Positions 42,770 to 53,321 of a stretch of 64,000 nt of DNA are shown one piece after another (the first letter of the stretch is position 1; every line of letters begins with the position of its first letter). The notes below the pieces were generated by a model. It was not told the DNA's origin, made no database searches, and saw nothing but the letters and a program-made list of their open reading frames with translations. The DNA is from Chromobacterium haemolyticum DSM 19808 (GTDB taxonomy: Bacteria; Pseudomonadota; Gammaproteobacteria; Burkholderiales; Chromobacteriaceae): assembly GCF_000711885.1 (NCBI RefSeq), contig NZ_JONK01000028.1, positions 1-64,000 of the forward strand, written 5' to 3'. Both the position numbers and the translations under genes were made by a program.

Positions 42770-45469
42770 ATGAGCGATTTAGACAAGGACCTGCCGCTGC
42801 GCGCCGATTTGGCCCGCCTGGACCGCGCGCTGGCCGAGGTGTTGAGCGAACAGGCCGGCCCCGAGGTCTACGCCGAAGTGCGCGCCATCGCCGGCCGCAG
42901 CGCCGAGGAACGCAGCCAGCCCTTGGCGGCGGAGTTGAGCCCGGCTGCGGCGATGGCGCTGGTGCGCGCCTGCGGCCTGTACGCCCAACTGTTCAACATC
43001 GCAGAGGACCTGCACCATGTGCGCCGCCGCCGGGCCCACCGGCAGGCCGGCTCCGCGCCGCAGCAGGGCAGCCTGTCGCGCGCGCTGGGCAAGTTGAAGG
43101 CCGACGGCGTCAGCATCGCCATGCTGGCCGACACCCTGCGCGACGCCTATGTCGGCGCCATCCTCACCGCGCATCCCACCGAGGTGCAGCGCCAGAGCGT
43201 GCTGGACGGCCACCGCGCGGTGCGCCGTTTTCTGGGCAAGCTGGCGGCGGCGGACCTGACGCCGGAAGAGGAGGAGGAACTGGAGGCCAAGCTCAAGCGC
43301 GTGATCGTGGCGCTGTGGCAGACCTCGGAAATCCGCCACTTCAAGCTGGCGGTCAAGGATGAGATCGAAAACGGCGTCGCCTATCACCCGCTGACCTTCT
43401 TCCAGGCCTTGCCGGCGCTGTATCAGCGCTTGGACCGGCAGATCGAAGCCACCTGGGGCCAGACAACGCCGCTGTCGTCCTTCATTCGCGTCGGTAGTTG
43501 GATAGGCGGCGACCGCGACGGCAACCCCAATGTCGACGCCGCGGTGCTGCGCCACGCGGTGACGCGCCAGGCTCAGGTGGCGTTTGAACATTATCTGTAC
43601 GAACTGGCGGCGCTGTACCGCGAACTGTCGCTGTCGCAACGCCTGGTCGGCGTCAGCCCGGCCTTGGTCGCCTTGGCGGCGCTGACCCCGGATCAGGAGG
43701 AAAGCCGCCGCGAAGAGCCGTATCGGCGCGCGCTGGCGGCGATGGAGTCGCGGGTGTTGGCCACCGGCCTGCAGCTGGGCGTGAGCCTGAGCGGCCGTTG
43801 GCCGGCTGGCAGGCCTTATGCCGACCAGGCCGAATTCCAGGCTGACCTCGCCTTGCTGGACGCTTCGCTGCGCGAACACGGCAGCGCGGCGCTGGCCGAC
43901 GGTCGGCTGGCGGAGCTGATTCGCGCGGTGGACGTGTTCGGTTTCTTCCTGATGCCGTTGGACCTGCGCCAGTTCGCCGGCAGCCACGAAGCGGTGGTGG
44001 GCGAGCTGTTCGCCCGCGCCGGGCTGGAGGAGTTCGCCGCGCTGGACGAGGCGGCGCGAAGCCGCGTGTTGCTGCGCGAGCTGGCCACGCCGCGGCTGCT
44101 GTATTCGCCCTATCTGGACTACAGCGCCGAAACCGAGAAGGAACTGGCGATCTTCCGCGAGGCGGCCTTGATCCAGCGGCAGTTCGGCGCCGACGCCATC
44201 GGCCAGAGCATCATCTCCAACTGCGCTCAGGTCAGCGACATGCTGGCGCTGGCGCTGCTGTTGAAAGAAGCCGGCATGATCCGGCTGGTGGACGGGCAGC
44301 CGCGCTCCAGCGTCAACCTGGTGCCTTTGTTCGAAACCATTGCCGACCTGGACCGAAGCGCCCAGGTGATGACGGCCCTGTTCGCCTTGCCGTGGTATCA
44401 GCAGTTGCTGGACAGCCGCGGCCGCATGCAGGAAGTGATGCTGGGCTATTCCGACAGCAACAAGGACGGCGGCTATCTGACCAGCCAATGGCAGCTCTAT
44501 CAGGCAGAGAAGCGTTTGGTGCGCTGCTTTGCCGACGGCCGGGTCAAGCTGCGCTTGTTCCATGGCCGCGGCGGCTCGGTGGGCCGCGGCGGCGGCCCCT
44601 CGTTCGAGGCCATCATGGCGCAGCCGGCCGGCAGCGTGGCCGGGCGTATCCGCATCACCGAGCAGGGCGAGGTGATCGCGTCCAAGTATTCGGACCCGGC
44701 CATCGGCGGCCGCAACCTGGAAGCCCTGGTGGCGGCGACGCTGGAAGCCAGCCTTAGCGGCTGCGCCAGCTGCGAGACCGACGAGACCGTGTTTGACGAG
44801 TTGTCGGACGCAGCCTATCGCGCCTACCGCGAACTGGTGGAAGCGCCGGGCTTCATGCAGTACTTCCTGGAGGCGACGCCGATCAACGCCATCGCCAAGC
44901 TCAACATCGGCAGCCGGCCGGCGTCGCGCAAAAGCCTGGCCTCGATCAAAGACCTGCGCGCCATTCCCTGGGTGTTCTCCTGGTCGCAATCGCGGGTGAT
45001 GCTGCCCGGCTGGTTCGGTGTCGGCTCGGCGGTGCGCGCTTTTATCGAGCGTCACGGCGAAGCCGGACGCGCCCGTCTGCAAAGCCTGTACCGCAGTTCG
45101 CCGTTCTTTCAGGTGGTGCTGTCCAATATGGAGCAGGTGCTGGCCAAGGCCGACCTGGGCATCGCTCGCCGCTTTGCCGGCCTAGTGGAGGACCGCGCAT
45201 TGGCCGAGGCCCTGTTCGGCCGCATCCAGGCGGAGTGGCAGGCTACGCTGGACGCTTTCTACGCCATTACCGGCCAGAGCGCGTTGCTGGAAAAGAACCC
45301 GACGCTGCATCGCAGCCTGGAAACGCGCTTGCCGTATCTGGACGCGCTGGGCCTGTTGCAGGCGGAGCTGCTGAGCCGGCTGCGCCACCAGCCGGACGAC
45401 GCCGAGGCCTTGTACGCAATCCACCTGACCATCAACGGCACTTCGGCCGGCCTGCGCAACAGCGGCTGA
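42770..45469 (+). CDS. ppc: Phosphoenolpyruvate carboxylase
   Basis: 899 aa, normal length. It carboxylates PEP to oxaloacetate to refill the TCA cycle. Conserved elements are [13 protein letters not shown] (catalytic His), [55 protein letters not shown] and the C-terminal [13 protein letters not shown]. Divergent from hemC. AAGGAATACC precedes the ATG. Confidence 0.97.
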   Translation: MSDLDKDLPLRADLARLDRALAEVLSEQAGPEVYAEVRAIAGRSAEERSQPLAAELSPAAAMALVRACGLYAQLFNIAEDLHHVRRRRAHRQAGSAPQQGSLSRALGKLKADGVSIAMLADTLRDAYVGAILTAHPTEVQRQSVLDGHRAVRRFLGKLAAADLTPEEEEELEAKLKRVIVALWQTSEIRHFKLAVKDEIENGVAYHPLTFFQALPALYQRLDRQIEATWGQTTPLSSFIRVGSWIGGDRDGNPNVDAAVLRHAVTRQAQVAFEHYLYELAALYRELSLSQRLVGVSPALVALAALTPDQEESRREEPYRRALAAMESRVLATGLQLGVSLSGRWPAGRPYADQAEFQADLALLDASLREHGSAALADGRLAELIRAVDVFGFFLMPLDLRQFAGSHEAVVGELFARAGLEEFAALDEAARSRVLLRELATPRLLYSPYLDYSAETEKELAIFREAALIQRQFGADAIGQSIISNCAQVSDMLALALLLKEAGMIRLVDGQPRSSVNLVPLFETIADLDRSAQVMTALFALPWYQQLLDSRGRMQEVMLGYSDSNKDGGYLTSQWQLYQAEKRLVRCFADGRVKLRLFHGRGGSVGRGGGPSFEAIMAQPAGSVAGRIRITEQGEVIASKYSDPAIGGRNLEALVAATLEASLSGCASCETDETVFDELSDAAYRAYRELVEAPGFMQYFLEATPINAIAKLNIGSRPASRKSLASIKDLRAIPWVFSWSQSRVMLPGWFGVGSAVRAFIERHGEAGRARLQSLYRSSPFFQVVLSNMEQVLAKADLGIARRFAGLVEDRALAEALFGRIQAEWQATLDAFYAITGQSALLEKNPTLHRSLETRLPYLDALGLLQAELLSRLRHQPDDAEALYAIHLTINGTSAGLRNSG

Positions 45470-45500
45470 GGCCAGGCCCGTCGCCGCGCAGCGTGCCGCT

Positions 45501-46364
45501 CTAGCTTTCCAAGCCCAACAGCAGCCGTTGCAGGGCGTCCAGCGCCGGCTGGCGCAGTCCGCGGCGGCGGATCAGCGTGGTCTGGGCCTGGCCCAGGTCC
45601 GCCGGCAGCGGATGGGTGGACACCTGGGCCGCCATCAGCGGCATGCTGTCCAGCAGGCTTTGCGGCAGCAGCGCCAGCCCCATGCCGCTGGCGACGCAGC
45701 TGAGCATGGCGTGGTAGGAGCCCAGCTCCACCAGGCGGCGCGGCTGTACGCCCTGGCGCTGCATCCAGGCTTCCAGCCGCTGGCGATAGGCGCAGCCGTG
45801 GCCGAAGGTTAGCAGCGTGGTCTCGCCCAACAGGCGCAGCGACAGCTCGCGCTGGCCGGCGGCGGCCACCAGCACGATGGTTTCCTCGAACACCAATGCT
45901 TCGTCCAGACGTTCGTCGCCGGCCGGGCCGCTGATCAGCGCCGCGTCCAGCCGGCCTTCCAGCACCGCGCGCCGCAAGTCGTTGGAAACGCCGGCCTGCA
46001 GTTCCAGCTGCACCGCCGGATAGCGGCGGTGGTAGGCGGCCAGCACCGGCGCCAGCCGCGAGGCGGCGGTGCTTTCCATCGCGCCCAGCCGCAGGCTGCC
46101 GGCCGGCTCCGCGCTGGCCACCGCCTGGCGCGCTTCTTCGGCTAGGCTCAGCAGCCGCTCGGCGTAGTCGCCCAGCCGGCGGCCGGCCTCGGTGGGGATC
46201 AGCTTCTTGCCTTCTCGCAGGAACAGCGGCACGCCCAGCTTGTCCTCCAGCTGCCGAAGCCGGGTGGTGACATTGGATTGCACCCGGTGTAGCCGGGCGG
46301 CGGCGCGCGTCACGCCGTCTTCTTGCAGCACCGCCTGGAAAATGCGCAGTTCGTCCAATTCCAT
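45501..46364 (-). CDS. LysR-family transcriptional regulator
   Basis: 287 aa. HTH with ELDELRIFQAVLQEDGVTRA and LHRVQSNVTTRLRQLEDKLG; effector domain with LRLGAMESTAASRLAPVLAA and GSYHAMLSCVASGMGLALLP, close to the GltC/CysL-like regulators annotated beside putrescine or drug exporters. Divergent from an EamA transporter at 46462 (97-bp gap), its probable target. ATG at 46364 with GGAGAGAACG upstream is chosen over 46403. Confidence 0.86.
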   Translation of the reverse strand: MELDELRIFQAVLQEDGVTRAAARLHRVQSNVTTRLRQLEDKLGVPLFLREGKKLIPTEAGRRLGDYAERLLSLAEEARQAVASAEPAGSLRLGAMESTAASRLAPVLAAYHRRYPAVQLELQAGVSNDLRRAVLEGRLDAALISGPAGDERLDEALVFEETIVLVAAAGQRELSLRLLGETTLLTFGHGCAYRQRLEAWMQRQGVQPRRLVELGSYHAMLSCVASGMGLALLPQSLLDSMPLMAAQVSTHPLPADLGQAQTTLIRRRGLRQPALDALQRLLLGLES

Positions 46365-46461
46365 CGTTCTCTCCAAGAGATTATCTGAATCATAATAATT
46401 CATTTTTTAGAATGACGTGCGCGGGCTAGCATGCAAGCATTCCCATTCCCGGAGCGTGAAC

Positions 46462-47370
46462 ATGTCCACCCTTTCCCTGCGCCAGGGCTATCTGGCCGCC
46501 TTCGGCGCCGTCGCCATCTGGACCGGCTTCAACCTGGTGTCGCGCCTTGGCGGCAAGAGCGCGCTGGCCGGCACCGACATGCTGGCGCTGCGCGTCGGTG
46601 TCGCCGCGCTGATCCTGCTGCTGTGCGGCGGTCTGCCACGCGGCGCCTTGCGCGATGCACGGCTGTGGCTGCTGACCCTGCTGGGCGGCCTGGGCGTCAG
46701 CCTGTTCGCCTACAGCGGCTTCAAATACGCGCCGGCGGCGCATGGCGGCCTGTTGCTGCCGGGCATGCAGCCCTTCCTGGTGGCCTTGTTCGCCTGGCTG
46801 CTGGCCGGGGAGCGCCTGCAGCGCCACAAGCTGCCCGGTTACGCGTTGATAGGCGCCGGCCTGGCCTTGAGCGCGCGGCCCCTGTTCAGCGGCGCCGGCG
46901 GCGACAGTTGGAAGGGCGATCTGCTGCTATTGCTGGCTTCTGTGAGCTGGGCGGCTTTCGGGGTGCTGGCGCGGCGTTGGGCTTATCCGGCCTGGCCGCT
47001 GACGCGGGCGATCACCATCATGGCGGCGCTGATTTATCTGCCCGTCTATCTGCTGTGGCTGCCCAAACATCTGGCGGCGGCGTCTTGGCCGACTCTGCTG
47101 TTCCAGGCCGCCTATCAGGGCGGGGCGGCGGCCATTGTGGCGATGCTGCTGTATCTGCGCGCGATCGCGGCGCTGGGGGCGGTGCGGGTGGGGATGTTGT
47201 TCGCCTTGATTCCGGTCTTGGCCGGCTTGCTGGCGGCGTCCTTGTTGAATGAGCCGCTGACCGGCTATCTGGCCGCCGGCCTGGCATGCGTCAGCCTGGG
47301 CGCGTGGCTGGCGGCGCGCCAGCCGGCCGCCGTCGCGGAGGCGGTGCCGGCGGCGTGCGGCGCGCGCTGA
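46462..47370 (+). CDS. EamA/DMT-family transporter
   Basis: 302 aa, ten helices in two EamA repeats. YLAAFGAVAIWTGFNLVSRL starts the first and SVSWAAFGVLARRWAY lies at the second. FKYAPAAHGGLLLPGMQPFL and LLNEPLTGYLAAGLACVSLG complete the pattern. Probable exporter of amino acids or related metabolites. ATG at 46462 with GGAGCGTGAAC. Regulated, by position, by the divergent LysR. It ends 7 bp before the convergent DUF2145 gene. Confidence 0.82.
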   Translation: MSTLSLRQGYLAAFGAVAIWTGFNLVSRLGGKSALAGTDMLALRVGVAALILLLCGGLPRGALRDARLWLLTLLGGLGVSLFAYSGFKYAPAAHGGLLLPGMQPFLVALFAWLLAGERLQRHKLPGYALIGAGLALSARPLFSGAGGDSWKGDLLLLLASVSWAAFGVLARRWAYPAWPLTRAITIMAALIYLPVYLLWLPKHLAAASWPTLLFQAAYQGGAAAIVAMLLYLRAIAALGAVRVGMLFALIPVLAGLLAASLLNEPLTGYLAAGLACVSLGAWLAARQPAAVAEAVPAACGAR

Positions 47371-47377
47371 GCTCCAT

Positions 47378-48133
47378 TCAGGGCGCGGGGATTTCCAGCA
47401 CCTGCCAGCCTTCGTTGCGGGCCTGCAGGAAGTTCATCACCGAATCCACGGTCACGGTCTGGATGCGGTCGGCGTAGCGCATCTCGTTGGGGTGGTCGTC
47501 GAAGGCGACATTGGCCTTGAACATGCGCCCCCCCAGCCGCGTCAGCGGCCCCAGCTTGAGTTCCGAGGGCGCGTAGCCGTTGAGCTTCAGCCACATCTGC
47601 GCCTGTGCGCGGTTGGCGATGCGGGCTTCCTGGCTGGCCGAGGCCGCCAGCGTTTCCAGCACCCAGGTGTTGGAGTTTTCGTAGCGGGTGGCGAAGGGAT
47701 AGGCCAGCAGGCTGTACTGCGGGGTGTGCAGTTCGCGCAGCAGCGCCACCGACTCGAAGGAATGCATATCGTCGAGGAAGAAGTTGCCCAGGCCCTCGTA
47801 CCACAGGTCGGAGCTGGCGCTGCCGCAGTCGTTGAGCAGGTGGGCGACGCGCCAGCGGCCTTCCGCTTGGCGGTAAGCAATGCCGACATGGGTGTAGCGC
47901 AGCTTGAAGCGCGACAGGTCCTGGCCGACGCGGCCGATCACCGCAACGTCGCCGCCGCTGGCGTCCAGCTTTTGCCGCAGTTGTTCGGCGGCGGCCATCG
48001 CCTTGCCGAAGGTGGCCGGGGTGATGGTTTGCTCCTCGCAGCTGCGGCCGGCCAGAGCGGCTTGCGGCAGCAGCAGGCAGAGCGCCAGGCCGAGGCCGGC
48101 GAGACGGGCGGGCAGAGCGTCAGGACGGGACAC
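47378..48133 (-). CDS. DUF2145-type secreted protein
   Basis: 251 aa. A signal peptide (LAGLGLALCLLLPQAALA) and a mature domain with LRYTHVGIAYRQAEGRWRVA, HLLNDCGSASSDLWYEGLGN and YENSNTWVLETLAASAS. The H, C, D, S and N pattern recalls NlpC/P60-like or CHAP-like cysteine hydrolases, but this is weak. GTG start inside the previous gene with CTGGAG upstream. The two genes overlap by 14 bp and are probably cotranscribed. Confidence 0.72.
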   Translation of the reverse strand: MSRPDALPARLAGLGLALCLLLPQAALAGRSCEEQTITPATFGKAMAAAEQLRQKLDASGGDVAVIGRVGQDLSRFKLRYTHVGIAYRQAEGRWRVAHLLNDCGSASSDLWYEGLGNFFLDDMHSFESVALLRELHTPQYSLLAYPFATRYENSNTWVLETLAASASQEARIANRAQAQMWLKLNGYAPSELKLGPLTRLGGRMFKANVAFDDHPNEMRYADRIQTVTVDSVMNFLQARNEGWQVLEIPAP

Positions 48134-48578
48134 GGTTGTGCTCCAGAAGGGTCTCGCCCAGCTTGTTGGGGATGAAGGCCAGCACTTTGCCGGAGGTGAC
48201 CAGCATGGTGCCGCTGGCCACCGCGCTCACTTGCACCGAGGCGCCGACCGCCGCGCCGGTGGCTTTCAGCGCCTTGCCGGATAATTCCACCACCAGCTTG
48301 GCGCCGCCTTGCACCGCGTCCAGCGACATCTTGACGGTGTCGCCGGCGCCTTGGGCCAGGCCGGTGATCACATAGGCGCTGCCGGTGACCGCCAGCACCG
48401 GAGCCAGCAGCGATTCGCCCTTGCCCTGGGCGCTGCCGGCCACGCTGATTGCCGGGGCGGTGACGATGGACAGGGTGCCGACGGAGATTTTCTCGGAGGC
48501 GGTGTCAGTCTGGGACAGGCCGGCCCAGGCGGGCAGCGCGGACAGCAGCAGGCTGGATAGCAGGAGGGCTTTGAGCAT
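48120..48578 (-). CDS. Secreted hypothetical protein paired with DUF2145 gene
   Basis: 152 aa. A clear signal peptide (MLKALLLSSLLLSALPAWA) and a mature part rich in Ala, Gly, Val and Ser with repeated beta-strand-like stretches (LSIVTAPAISVAGSAQGKGE, VSAVASGTMLVTSGKVLAFI). No catalytic motif is seen. Linked to the DUF2145 gene by a 14-bp overlap. I do not recognise a named family beyond its usual neighbourhood with DUF2145. Confidence 0.68.
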   Translation of the reverse strand: MLKALLLSSLLLSALPAWAGLSQTDTASEKISVGTLSIVTAPAISVAGSAQGKGESLLAPVLAVTGSAYVITGLAQGAGDTVKMSLDAVQGGAKLVVELSGKALKATGAAVGASVQVSAVASGTMLVTSGKVLAFIPNKLGETLLEHNRVPS

Positions 48579-48639
48579 GGATAATCCTGGATCACGGAAA
48601 TGACGCCAGCTTGCCCATTTTATGACGAAAGGGCAATGC

Positions 48640-51366
48640 TCAGCTTTGGCGCAATAGTGCCAACAGCGCCGCGCCGTCCAGCCGCGCGCTGAGATCGCCG
48701 CCGTCCAGCAGGCTGTCGGCCAGCTCGCGCTTGCTGGCATGCAGCGCCACGATTTTTTCTTCTATGGTGTGCTGGGCCACTAGCCGGTACACCGTGACCG
48801 GCCGCTGCTGGCCCATGCGGTAGGCGCGGTCGCTGGCTTGATCCTCCACCGCCGGGTTCCACCACGGATCGAGGTGGATCACGTAGTCGGCGGCGGTCAG
48901 GTTGAGGCCGGTGCCGCCGGCTTTCAGGCTGATCAGGAATACGTCGCCGTCGCCGGCCTGGAACGCGTCCATGCGCGCCTTGCGTTGCGCGCCGGGCACC
49001 GCGCCGTCCAGGTATTGGTAGCGGATGCCCTGTTCGTCCAGCCACTGGCGGACGATGGCGAGGTGGTCGACGAATTGGCTGAACACCAGCGCCTTGTGGC
49101 CGTTGTCCAGTAGTTCCAGCATCAGTTCGCGGAACAGCGCCTGCTTGGAGGAGGGCAAGGCGCTGTCCGGCTGGGTCAGCGTCGGGTGGCAGCAGAAGCG
49201 GCGCAGCCGGGTCAGTTCGGCCAGCACCTGCATCGCGCCGCCCTCGGCTTCGCCCGGCTGGCCCAGCTTGTCCAGCGCCTGCTGGCGCATCGCCTCGTAA
49301 ACCTCCATTTCCGCCTCGCTCAGCGGGATGGCGCGGGTGATGTCGGTGCGCGGCGGCAGCTCGGTCAGTACCTGTTGCTTGGTGCGGCGCAGCAGATAGG
49401 GGCGGATCAGCGCTTTCAGCGCTTCGCGGGCGTCCTCGTCGCCGTCGGCGATGGGTTGGGCGAAGCGCTGCTGGAATTTGTCCTCGCTGCCCAGCAGGCC
49501 GGGCGCGACGAAGCGGAACAGGCTCCACAATTCGCCCAGATGGTTTTCCACCGGGGTGCCGCTGGCGGCCAGGCGGAAATCGGCGTAGAGCGCGTGGGCG
49601 GCCTGCGCGCGCTGGCTGGCGGCGTTTTTGATCGCCTGCGCCTCGTCCAGCACCACGCTGGCCCAGCGCAAGTCGGCGAAGGCGTCGGCGTCGCGCTGCA
49701 GCAGACCGTAGCTGGCGACCACCAGATCGCCGGGGCCGGCGGCGTCCAGCCGTCTGTGTTGTTGGTAGGGGAGCAGCCGCAGCCCGGGCGCGAAGCGGGC
49801 GGCTTCGGCCAGCCAGTTCAGCGCCACTGAAGTGGGCGCTACCACCAACTGCGGGCCGAGCGCGGCGCGACTGAGCAGGAGCGCCAGCGTCTGCACCGTC
49901 TTGCCCAGGCCCATATCGTCGGCGAGGCAGGCGCCGGCGCCCCAGTGGGCCAGCCGCGCCAGCCAGTTGTAGCCTTGCAGCTGGTAAGGCCGCAGCGTGG
50001 CGCGCAAGCCGGCCGGCACTTCGGGTTCGAAGTTTTGCAGCGATTGCAGCCGCCGCCATTGTTCATTCCAGCCCGCGTCGCCGTCGAAGGCGCCGGCCTC
50101 GGCCGCCAGTTCGCCCAGCCGGGGCGCGGCCAGCGGGCTCAGGCGCAGGCCGCCGGGCCCGGCGTGGTCGGCCAGCAGCGTCAGTTGCCGCAGGCGGGCG
50201 GCCAGGGAGTCGGACAGCGCCAGCCAGTCGCCGTCGGATAGGCGCAGGTAGCGGCCGGATTGGCCGGCCAGCGCCTCCAGCAGGTGGCGCAGCGCCAGAA
50301 TGTTGCCATCGTCCAGCCCCAGTTCGCCGTCCACTTCCAGCCAGCCGCCCTTGCGTTTGGCGCTTAGTTTCAGTTGCGGCAGGCCGACGCCGGCGCGGAT
50401 GCGCTGGCGCTGGCCGGACGGCCATTCGCATTGCAGGGTGTCGGCGTCCAGCGTCTGCAATTCGGCCAACAGGTCCAGCGCCGTCTGCTGGCCGTCCACC
50501 ACCCATTCGTCGCCGTCGCGGCGGGCGGCGGCCAGGGTTGGGCAGGCGGCGTGAACCCTGCGCTGGCGGGCGCGTTCGGCGGCAAGGTCGCGCTTGAGCT
50601 GCTGCGCGGCGCCGTCCACGCTAACCACCAGGCCGGGCGCGCCGCGGCCGGGCGCGTACAGTGCGCTGGCCGGGTGCGGGCGCACTTTCAGCTGCAGCCG
50701 CAGGCCGGCGTCGTCCAGCCGCAGCAGCGCGCGCAGCGTGGCGTCGGCCGGCTGGCTGGGCAGGCTGTCGTCGAAGCTGGCGCTGACGTCGTGCAAGGGC
50801 AAGTCCGGCGCGATGTCGCGGATGGCGTCCAGTACTTTCTTGCGGGCGTGCCAGGGCAGGCTCAGACTGTGGCCGAGCAGGGCGGCAATCTGGCGCACTT
50901 CCTCGTCCAGCCGGTAGACCGCGAGCCGGTCCGGCGTGAGCTTGCGCCACAGCACGCCGGCACAGGCGGCGATGCCGGGCGGGCTCAGCCGCAGCGTGAT
51001 CTGTTCGCCCTGGCGCTCCAGTTCCAGCGCCACTTGGCCGGCTTCCATCCGCAGCGGCTGTTCCGGCGCGTCGGCCCAGTACAGCGCCGGGTGGCCGACC
51101 AGCAGCGGCAGCGCGGCGAGTGCGTCCAGCGCCGCATGGCCGTCGGCGGCGATGTCGGCCTGCAAGGCGGCCAGCGCGGGCAGGATCAGCCGGTCCTGGC
51201 CGCTGAGCCAGTCCAGGTTGTCTTGCTCCGCCAGCAGTCGGGCCAGCGGCAAGCGCCGGCCGCGGCCATAGCCGTCGGGGCCTCGTGTTTGCGCGCAGGG
51301 CTGCAGCTCGACGCCGGAGGCTTCGACGCGCAGCCGCCAGGCCAGGCGGGTGGGGGAGAGGGGCAT
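48640..51366 (-). CDS. SNF2-family DEAD/DEAH-box helicase
   Basis: 908 aa. The two RecA-like lobes occupy the C-terminal half. Motifs are DDMGLGKTVQTLALLLSRA (I), VVLDEAQAIKN (II, DEAQ), LAASGTPVENHLGELWSLF (III), FSQFVDHLAIVRQWL (IV), FLISLKAGGTGLNLTAADYV (V) and DQASDRAYRMGQQRPVTVYR (VI). The N-terminal half is a variable accessory region. Family members I know often carry a further N-terminal SWIM-like domain that this protein lacks. ATG at 51366 is the likely start, after hemL on the same strand. Confidence 0.85.
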   Translation of the reverse strand: MPLSPTRLAWRLRVEASGVELQPCAQTRGPDGYGRGRRLPLARLLAEQDNLDWLSGQDRLILPALAALQADIAADGHAALDALAALPLLVGHPALYWADAPEQPLRMEAGQVALELERQGEQITLRLSPPGIAACAGVLWRKLTPDRLAVYRLDEEVRQIAALLGHSLSLPWHARKKVLDAIRDIAPDLPLHDVSASFDDSLPSQPADATLRALLRLDDAGLRLQLKVRPHPASALYAPGRGAPGLVVSVDGAAQQLKRDLAAERARQRRVHAACPTLAAARRDGDEWVVDGQQTALDLLAELQTLDADTLQCEWPSGQRQRIRAGVGLPQLKLSAKRKGGWLEVDGELGLDDGNILALRHLLEALAGQSGRYLRLSDGDWLALSDSLAARLRQLTLLADHAGPGGLRLSPLAAPRLGELAAEAGAFDGDAGWNEQWRRLQSLQNFEPEVPAGLRATLRPYQLQGYNWLARLAHWGAGACLADDMGLGKTVQTLALLLSRAALGPQLVVAPTSVALNWLAEAARFAPGLRLLPYQQHRRLDAAGPGDLVVASYGLLQRDADAFADLRWASVVLDEAQAIKNAASQRAQAAHALYADFRLAASGTPVENHLGELWSLFRFVAPGLLGSEDKFQQRFAQPIADGDEDAREALKALIRPYLLRRTKQQVLTELPPRTDITRAIPLSEAEMEVYEAMRQQALDKLGQPGEAEGGAMQVLAELTRLRRFCCHPTLTQPDSALPSSKQALFRELMLELLDNGHKALVFSQFVDHLAIVRQWLDEQGIRYQYLDGAVPGAQRKARMDAFQAGDGDVFLISLKAGGTGLNLTAADYVIHLDPWWNPAVEDQASDRAYRMGQQRPVTVYRLVAQHTIEEKIVALHASKRELADSLLDGGDLSARLDGAALLALLRQS

Positions 51367-51376
51367 GCGGGAAGGC

Positions 51377-51399
51377 GCCGCCGCGCGGAACGCGGCGGC
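51377..51399 (-). terminator. GC-rich hairpin after hemL
   Basis: GCCGCCGCG / CGCGGCGGC with a 5-base loop between the hemL stop and the helicase start. No T-run follows, so termination is uncertain. It may instead attenuate or separate the two genes. Confidence 0.35.
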
Positions 51400-51407
51400 T
51401 TTCAGGT

Positions 51408-52685
51408 TTAAACGCGGCTCAGCGCGCGGCCGGCGGCGGCAATGGTTTGCTCGATGATCTCTTCGCTGTGGGCGCTGGAGACGAAGCCGGCCTCGTAGGC
51501 GGACGGCGCCAAGTAGACGCCTTCGTCCAGCATCGCGTGGAAGAAGCGCTTGAAGCGTTCGATGTCGCAACGGGTGGCTTCGGCGTAGGACTTGGGCGCT
51601 TGCTCGCTGAAGTAGAAGCCGAACATGCCGCCCACGCTGTCGCTGCTCATGGTCACGCCGGCCGCGCGCGCGGCGTCGGCCAGGCCCTGGGCCAGGCGCG
51701 CGGTGCGGCGGCCCAGCGTTTCATGGAAGCCCGGCTGCTGGATCAGCTTGAGGGTGGCCAGGCCGGCGGCCACCGACAGCGGGTTGCCGGACAGGGTGCC
51801 GGCCTGGTAGACGTTGCCCAGCGGCGCGATGCAGGCCATGATGTCGGCGCGGCCGCCAAAAGCCGCCAGCGGCATGCCGCCGCCCACCACCTTGCCCAGC
51901 GTGGTCAGATCCGGCTTGACGCCGTGCAGGCCCTGGGCGCAGTTCAGCGCCACGCGGAAGCCGGTCATCACTTCGTCGTAGATCAGCACCGCGCCGTGTT
52001 GTTCGGTCAGACTGCGCAGCGCCTGGACGAACTCGGCCGACGGCTGGATCAAATTCATATTGCCGGCGATCGGTTCCAGGATCACGCAGGCGATCTGGCC
52101 GCCGATTTCGCGGAAGGTCTTGTCCAACTGTTCGACGTCGTTGTACTGCAGCACCAGGGTGTGCTTGGTGCAATCGGCCGGCACGCCGCCGGAGGATGGG
52201 TTGCCGAAGGTGAGCAGGCCGGAGCCGGCCTTCACCAACAGGCTGTCGGAGTGGCCGTGGTAGCAGCCTTCGAACTTGACGATCAGGTCGCGCCCGGTGA
52301 AGCCGCGGGCCAGGCGGATCGCCGACATGGTGGCCTCGGTGCCGGAGGACACCAGGCGAACTTGCTCGACCGAGGGCAGCAGCTTGCGGATTTCCTCGGC
52401 GATCAGCACCTCGCCCTCGGTGGGCGCGCCGAAGGACAGGCCGCCGACGGCCGCTTCCTGCACCGCGCGCACCACGTCCGGGTGGGCGTGGCCGACGATG
52501 GCAGGACCCCAGGAGCCGACGTAGTCCAAATACTGTTTGTCGTCGGCGTCCCAGAAATAGGCGCCTTCGGCGCGCTTGACGAAGCGCGGCGTGCCGCCGA
52601 CCTGGCCGAAGGCCCGCACCGGCGAGTTGACGCCGCCGGGGATGGATTTCTTGCCACGTTCAAACAGCTCCAGATTGCGGGACAT
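51408..52685 (-). CDS. hemL: Glutamate-1-semialdehyde 2,1-aminomutase
   Basis: 425 aa. PLP enzyme that makes 5-aminolevulinate from glutamate semialdehyde (C5 pathway). Hallmarks are [69 protein letters not shown] and the PLP lysine in [19 protein letters not shown]. The ATG follows AAGGAAACGCAC. It feeds the same pathway as hemC and hemD further left, but lies in a separate unit. Confidence 0.96.
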   Translation of the reverse strand: MSRNLELFERGKKSIPGGVNSPVRAFGQVGGTPRFVKRAEGAYFWDADDKQYLDYVGSWGPAIVGHAHPDVVRAVQEAAVGGLSFGAPTEGEVLIAEEIRKLLPSVEQVRLVSSGTEATMSAIRLARGFTGRDLIVKFEGCYHGHSDSLLVKAGSGLLTFGNPSSGGVPADCTKHTLVLQYNDVEQLDKTFREIGGQIACVILEPIAGNMNLIQPSAEFVQALRSLTEQHGAVLIYDEVMTGFRVALNCAQGLHGVKPDLTTLGKVVGGGMPLAAFGGRADIMACIAPLGNVYQAGTLSGNPLSVAAGLATLKLIQQPGFHETLGRRTARLAQGLADAARAAGVTMSSDSVGGMFGFYFSEQAPKSYAEATRCDIERFKRFFHAMLDEGVYLAPSAYEAGFVSSAHSEEIIEQTIAAAGRALSRV

Positions 52686-52842
52686 GTGCGTTTCCTTGTG
52701 GGCGGCCGCGGCCGCGGATGTAGGTTCGGATTGGGGCGGGCGCGGAGCCCGTGCTTAGCCGCTATTTTAACCGAGGCCGACGGCGGGAGGGTGTGGATAA
52801 GTCAAACCTCGGCCTGAGTGCTGTGGATAAGATTGGGGGAGG

Positions 52843-53304
52843 CTACCAGCGGCTATAGGGGGTCTTGGACAGATAGGCGTTGGTGTAGCGGCCGTCCTCG
52901 GTGACTTCCTCGCCTATCCAAGCGGGCTTGTCGAAGGGAGTGCTCTCATCCGGCAGCTCTATTTCCGCCAGCACCAGTCCGGCGTTGTCGCCGAAGAACT
53001 CGTCCACTTCCCAGATGAAGCCGCCGTGTTCGATGCGGTGGCGCAGCTTGTCCACCACCATCGGACACATCGCCCCCATGATGGTTTGCGCGTCGGCCAG
53101 CGGTACCGGGTATTCGAATTCGTGGCGGCTGACGTTGCTGATATTGCTTTTCAGCGTCAGCCAAGCCTGATCGCCGACCACGCGCACGCGCACGGTGCGC
53201 TCTTTTTCCACCGATAGATAACCCTGGCGGTATTGCACGCCGGGGGCCAGGCCGCGCCAGTCGTTGCCGACGACGATGAAGCGGCGTTCGATTTCCACTG
53301 CCAT
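52843..53304 (-). CDS. CYTH-domain protein (triphosphate tunnel enzyme family)
   Basis: 153 aa. The CYTH signature EIERRFIV (ExExR/K) at the N-terminus, basic residues lining the tunnel (RTVRVRVVGDQAWLTLKS) and acidic strands FIWEVDEFFG and LVLAEIELP match small bacterial CYTH proteins that hydrolyse inorganic triphosphate. Metal-dependent cytoplasmic enzyme by family. ATG at 53304 with TAGGAG upstream is preferred over 53361. Confidence 0.85.
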   Translation of the reverse strand: MAVEIERRFIVVGNDWRGLAPGVQYRQGYLSVEKERTVRVRVVGDQAWLTLKSNISNVSRHEFEYPVPLADAQTIMGAMCPMVVDKLRHRIEHGGFIWEVDEFFGDNAGLVLAEIELPDESTPFDKPAWIGEEVTEDGRYTNAYLSKTPYSRW

Positions 53305-53321
53305 TTTATGCGTACTCCTAG

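Noticed and set aside
42779-45082. 767-codon open frame antisense to ppc
   Set aside because: It is a shadow of a strongly conserved gene in high-GC DNA. The predicted protein is low-complexity (Gln, Arg, His rich) with no recognisable motif.
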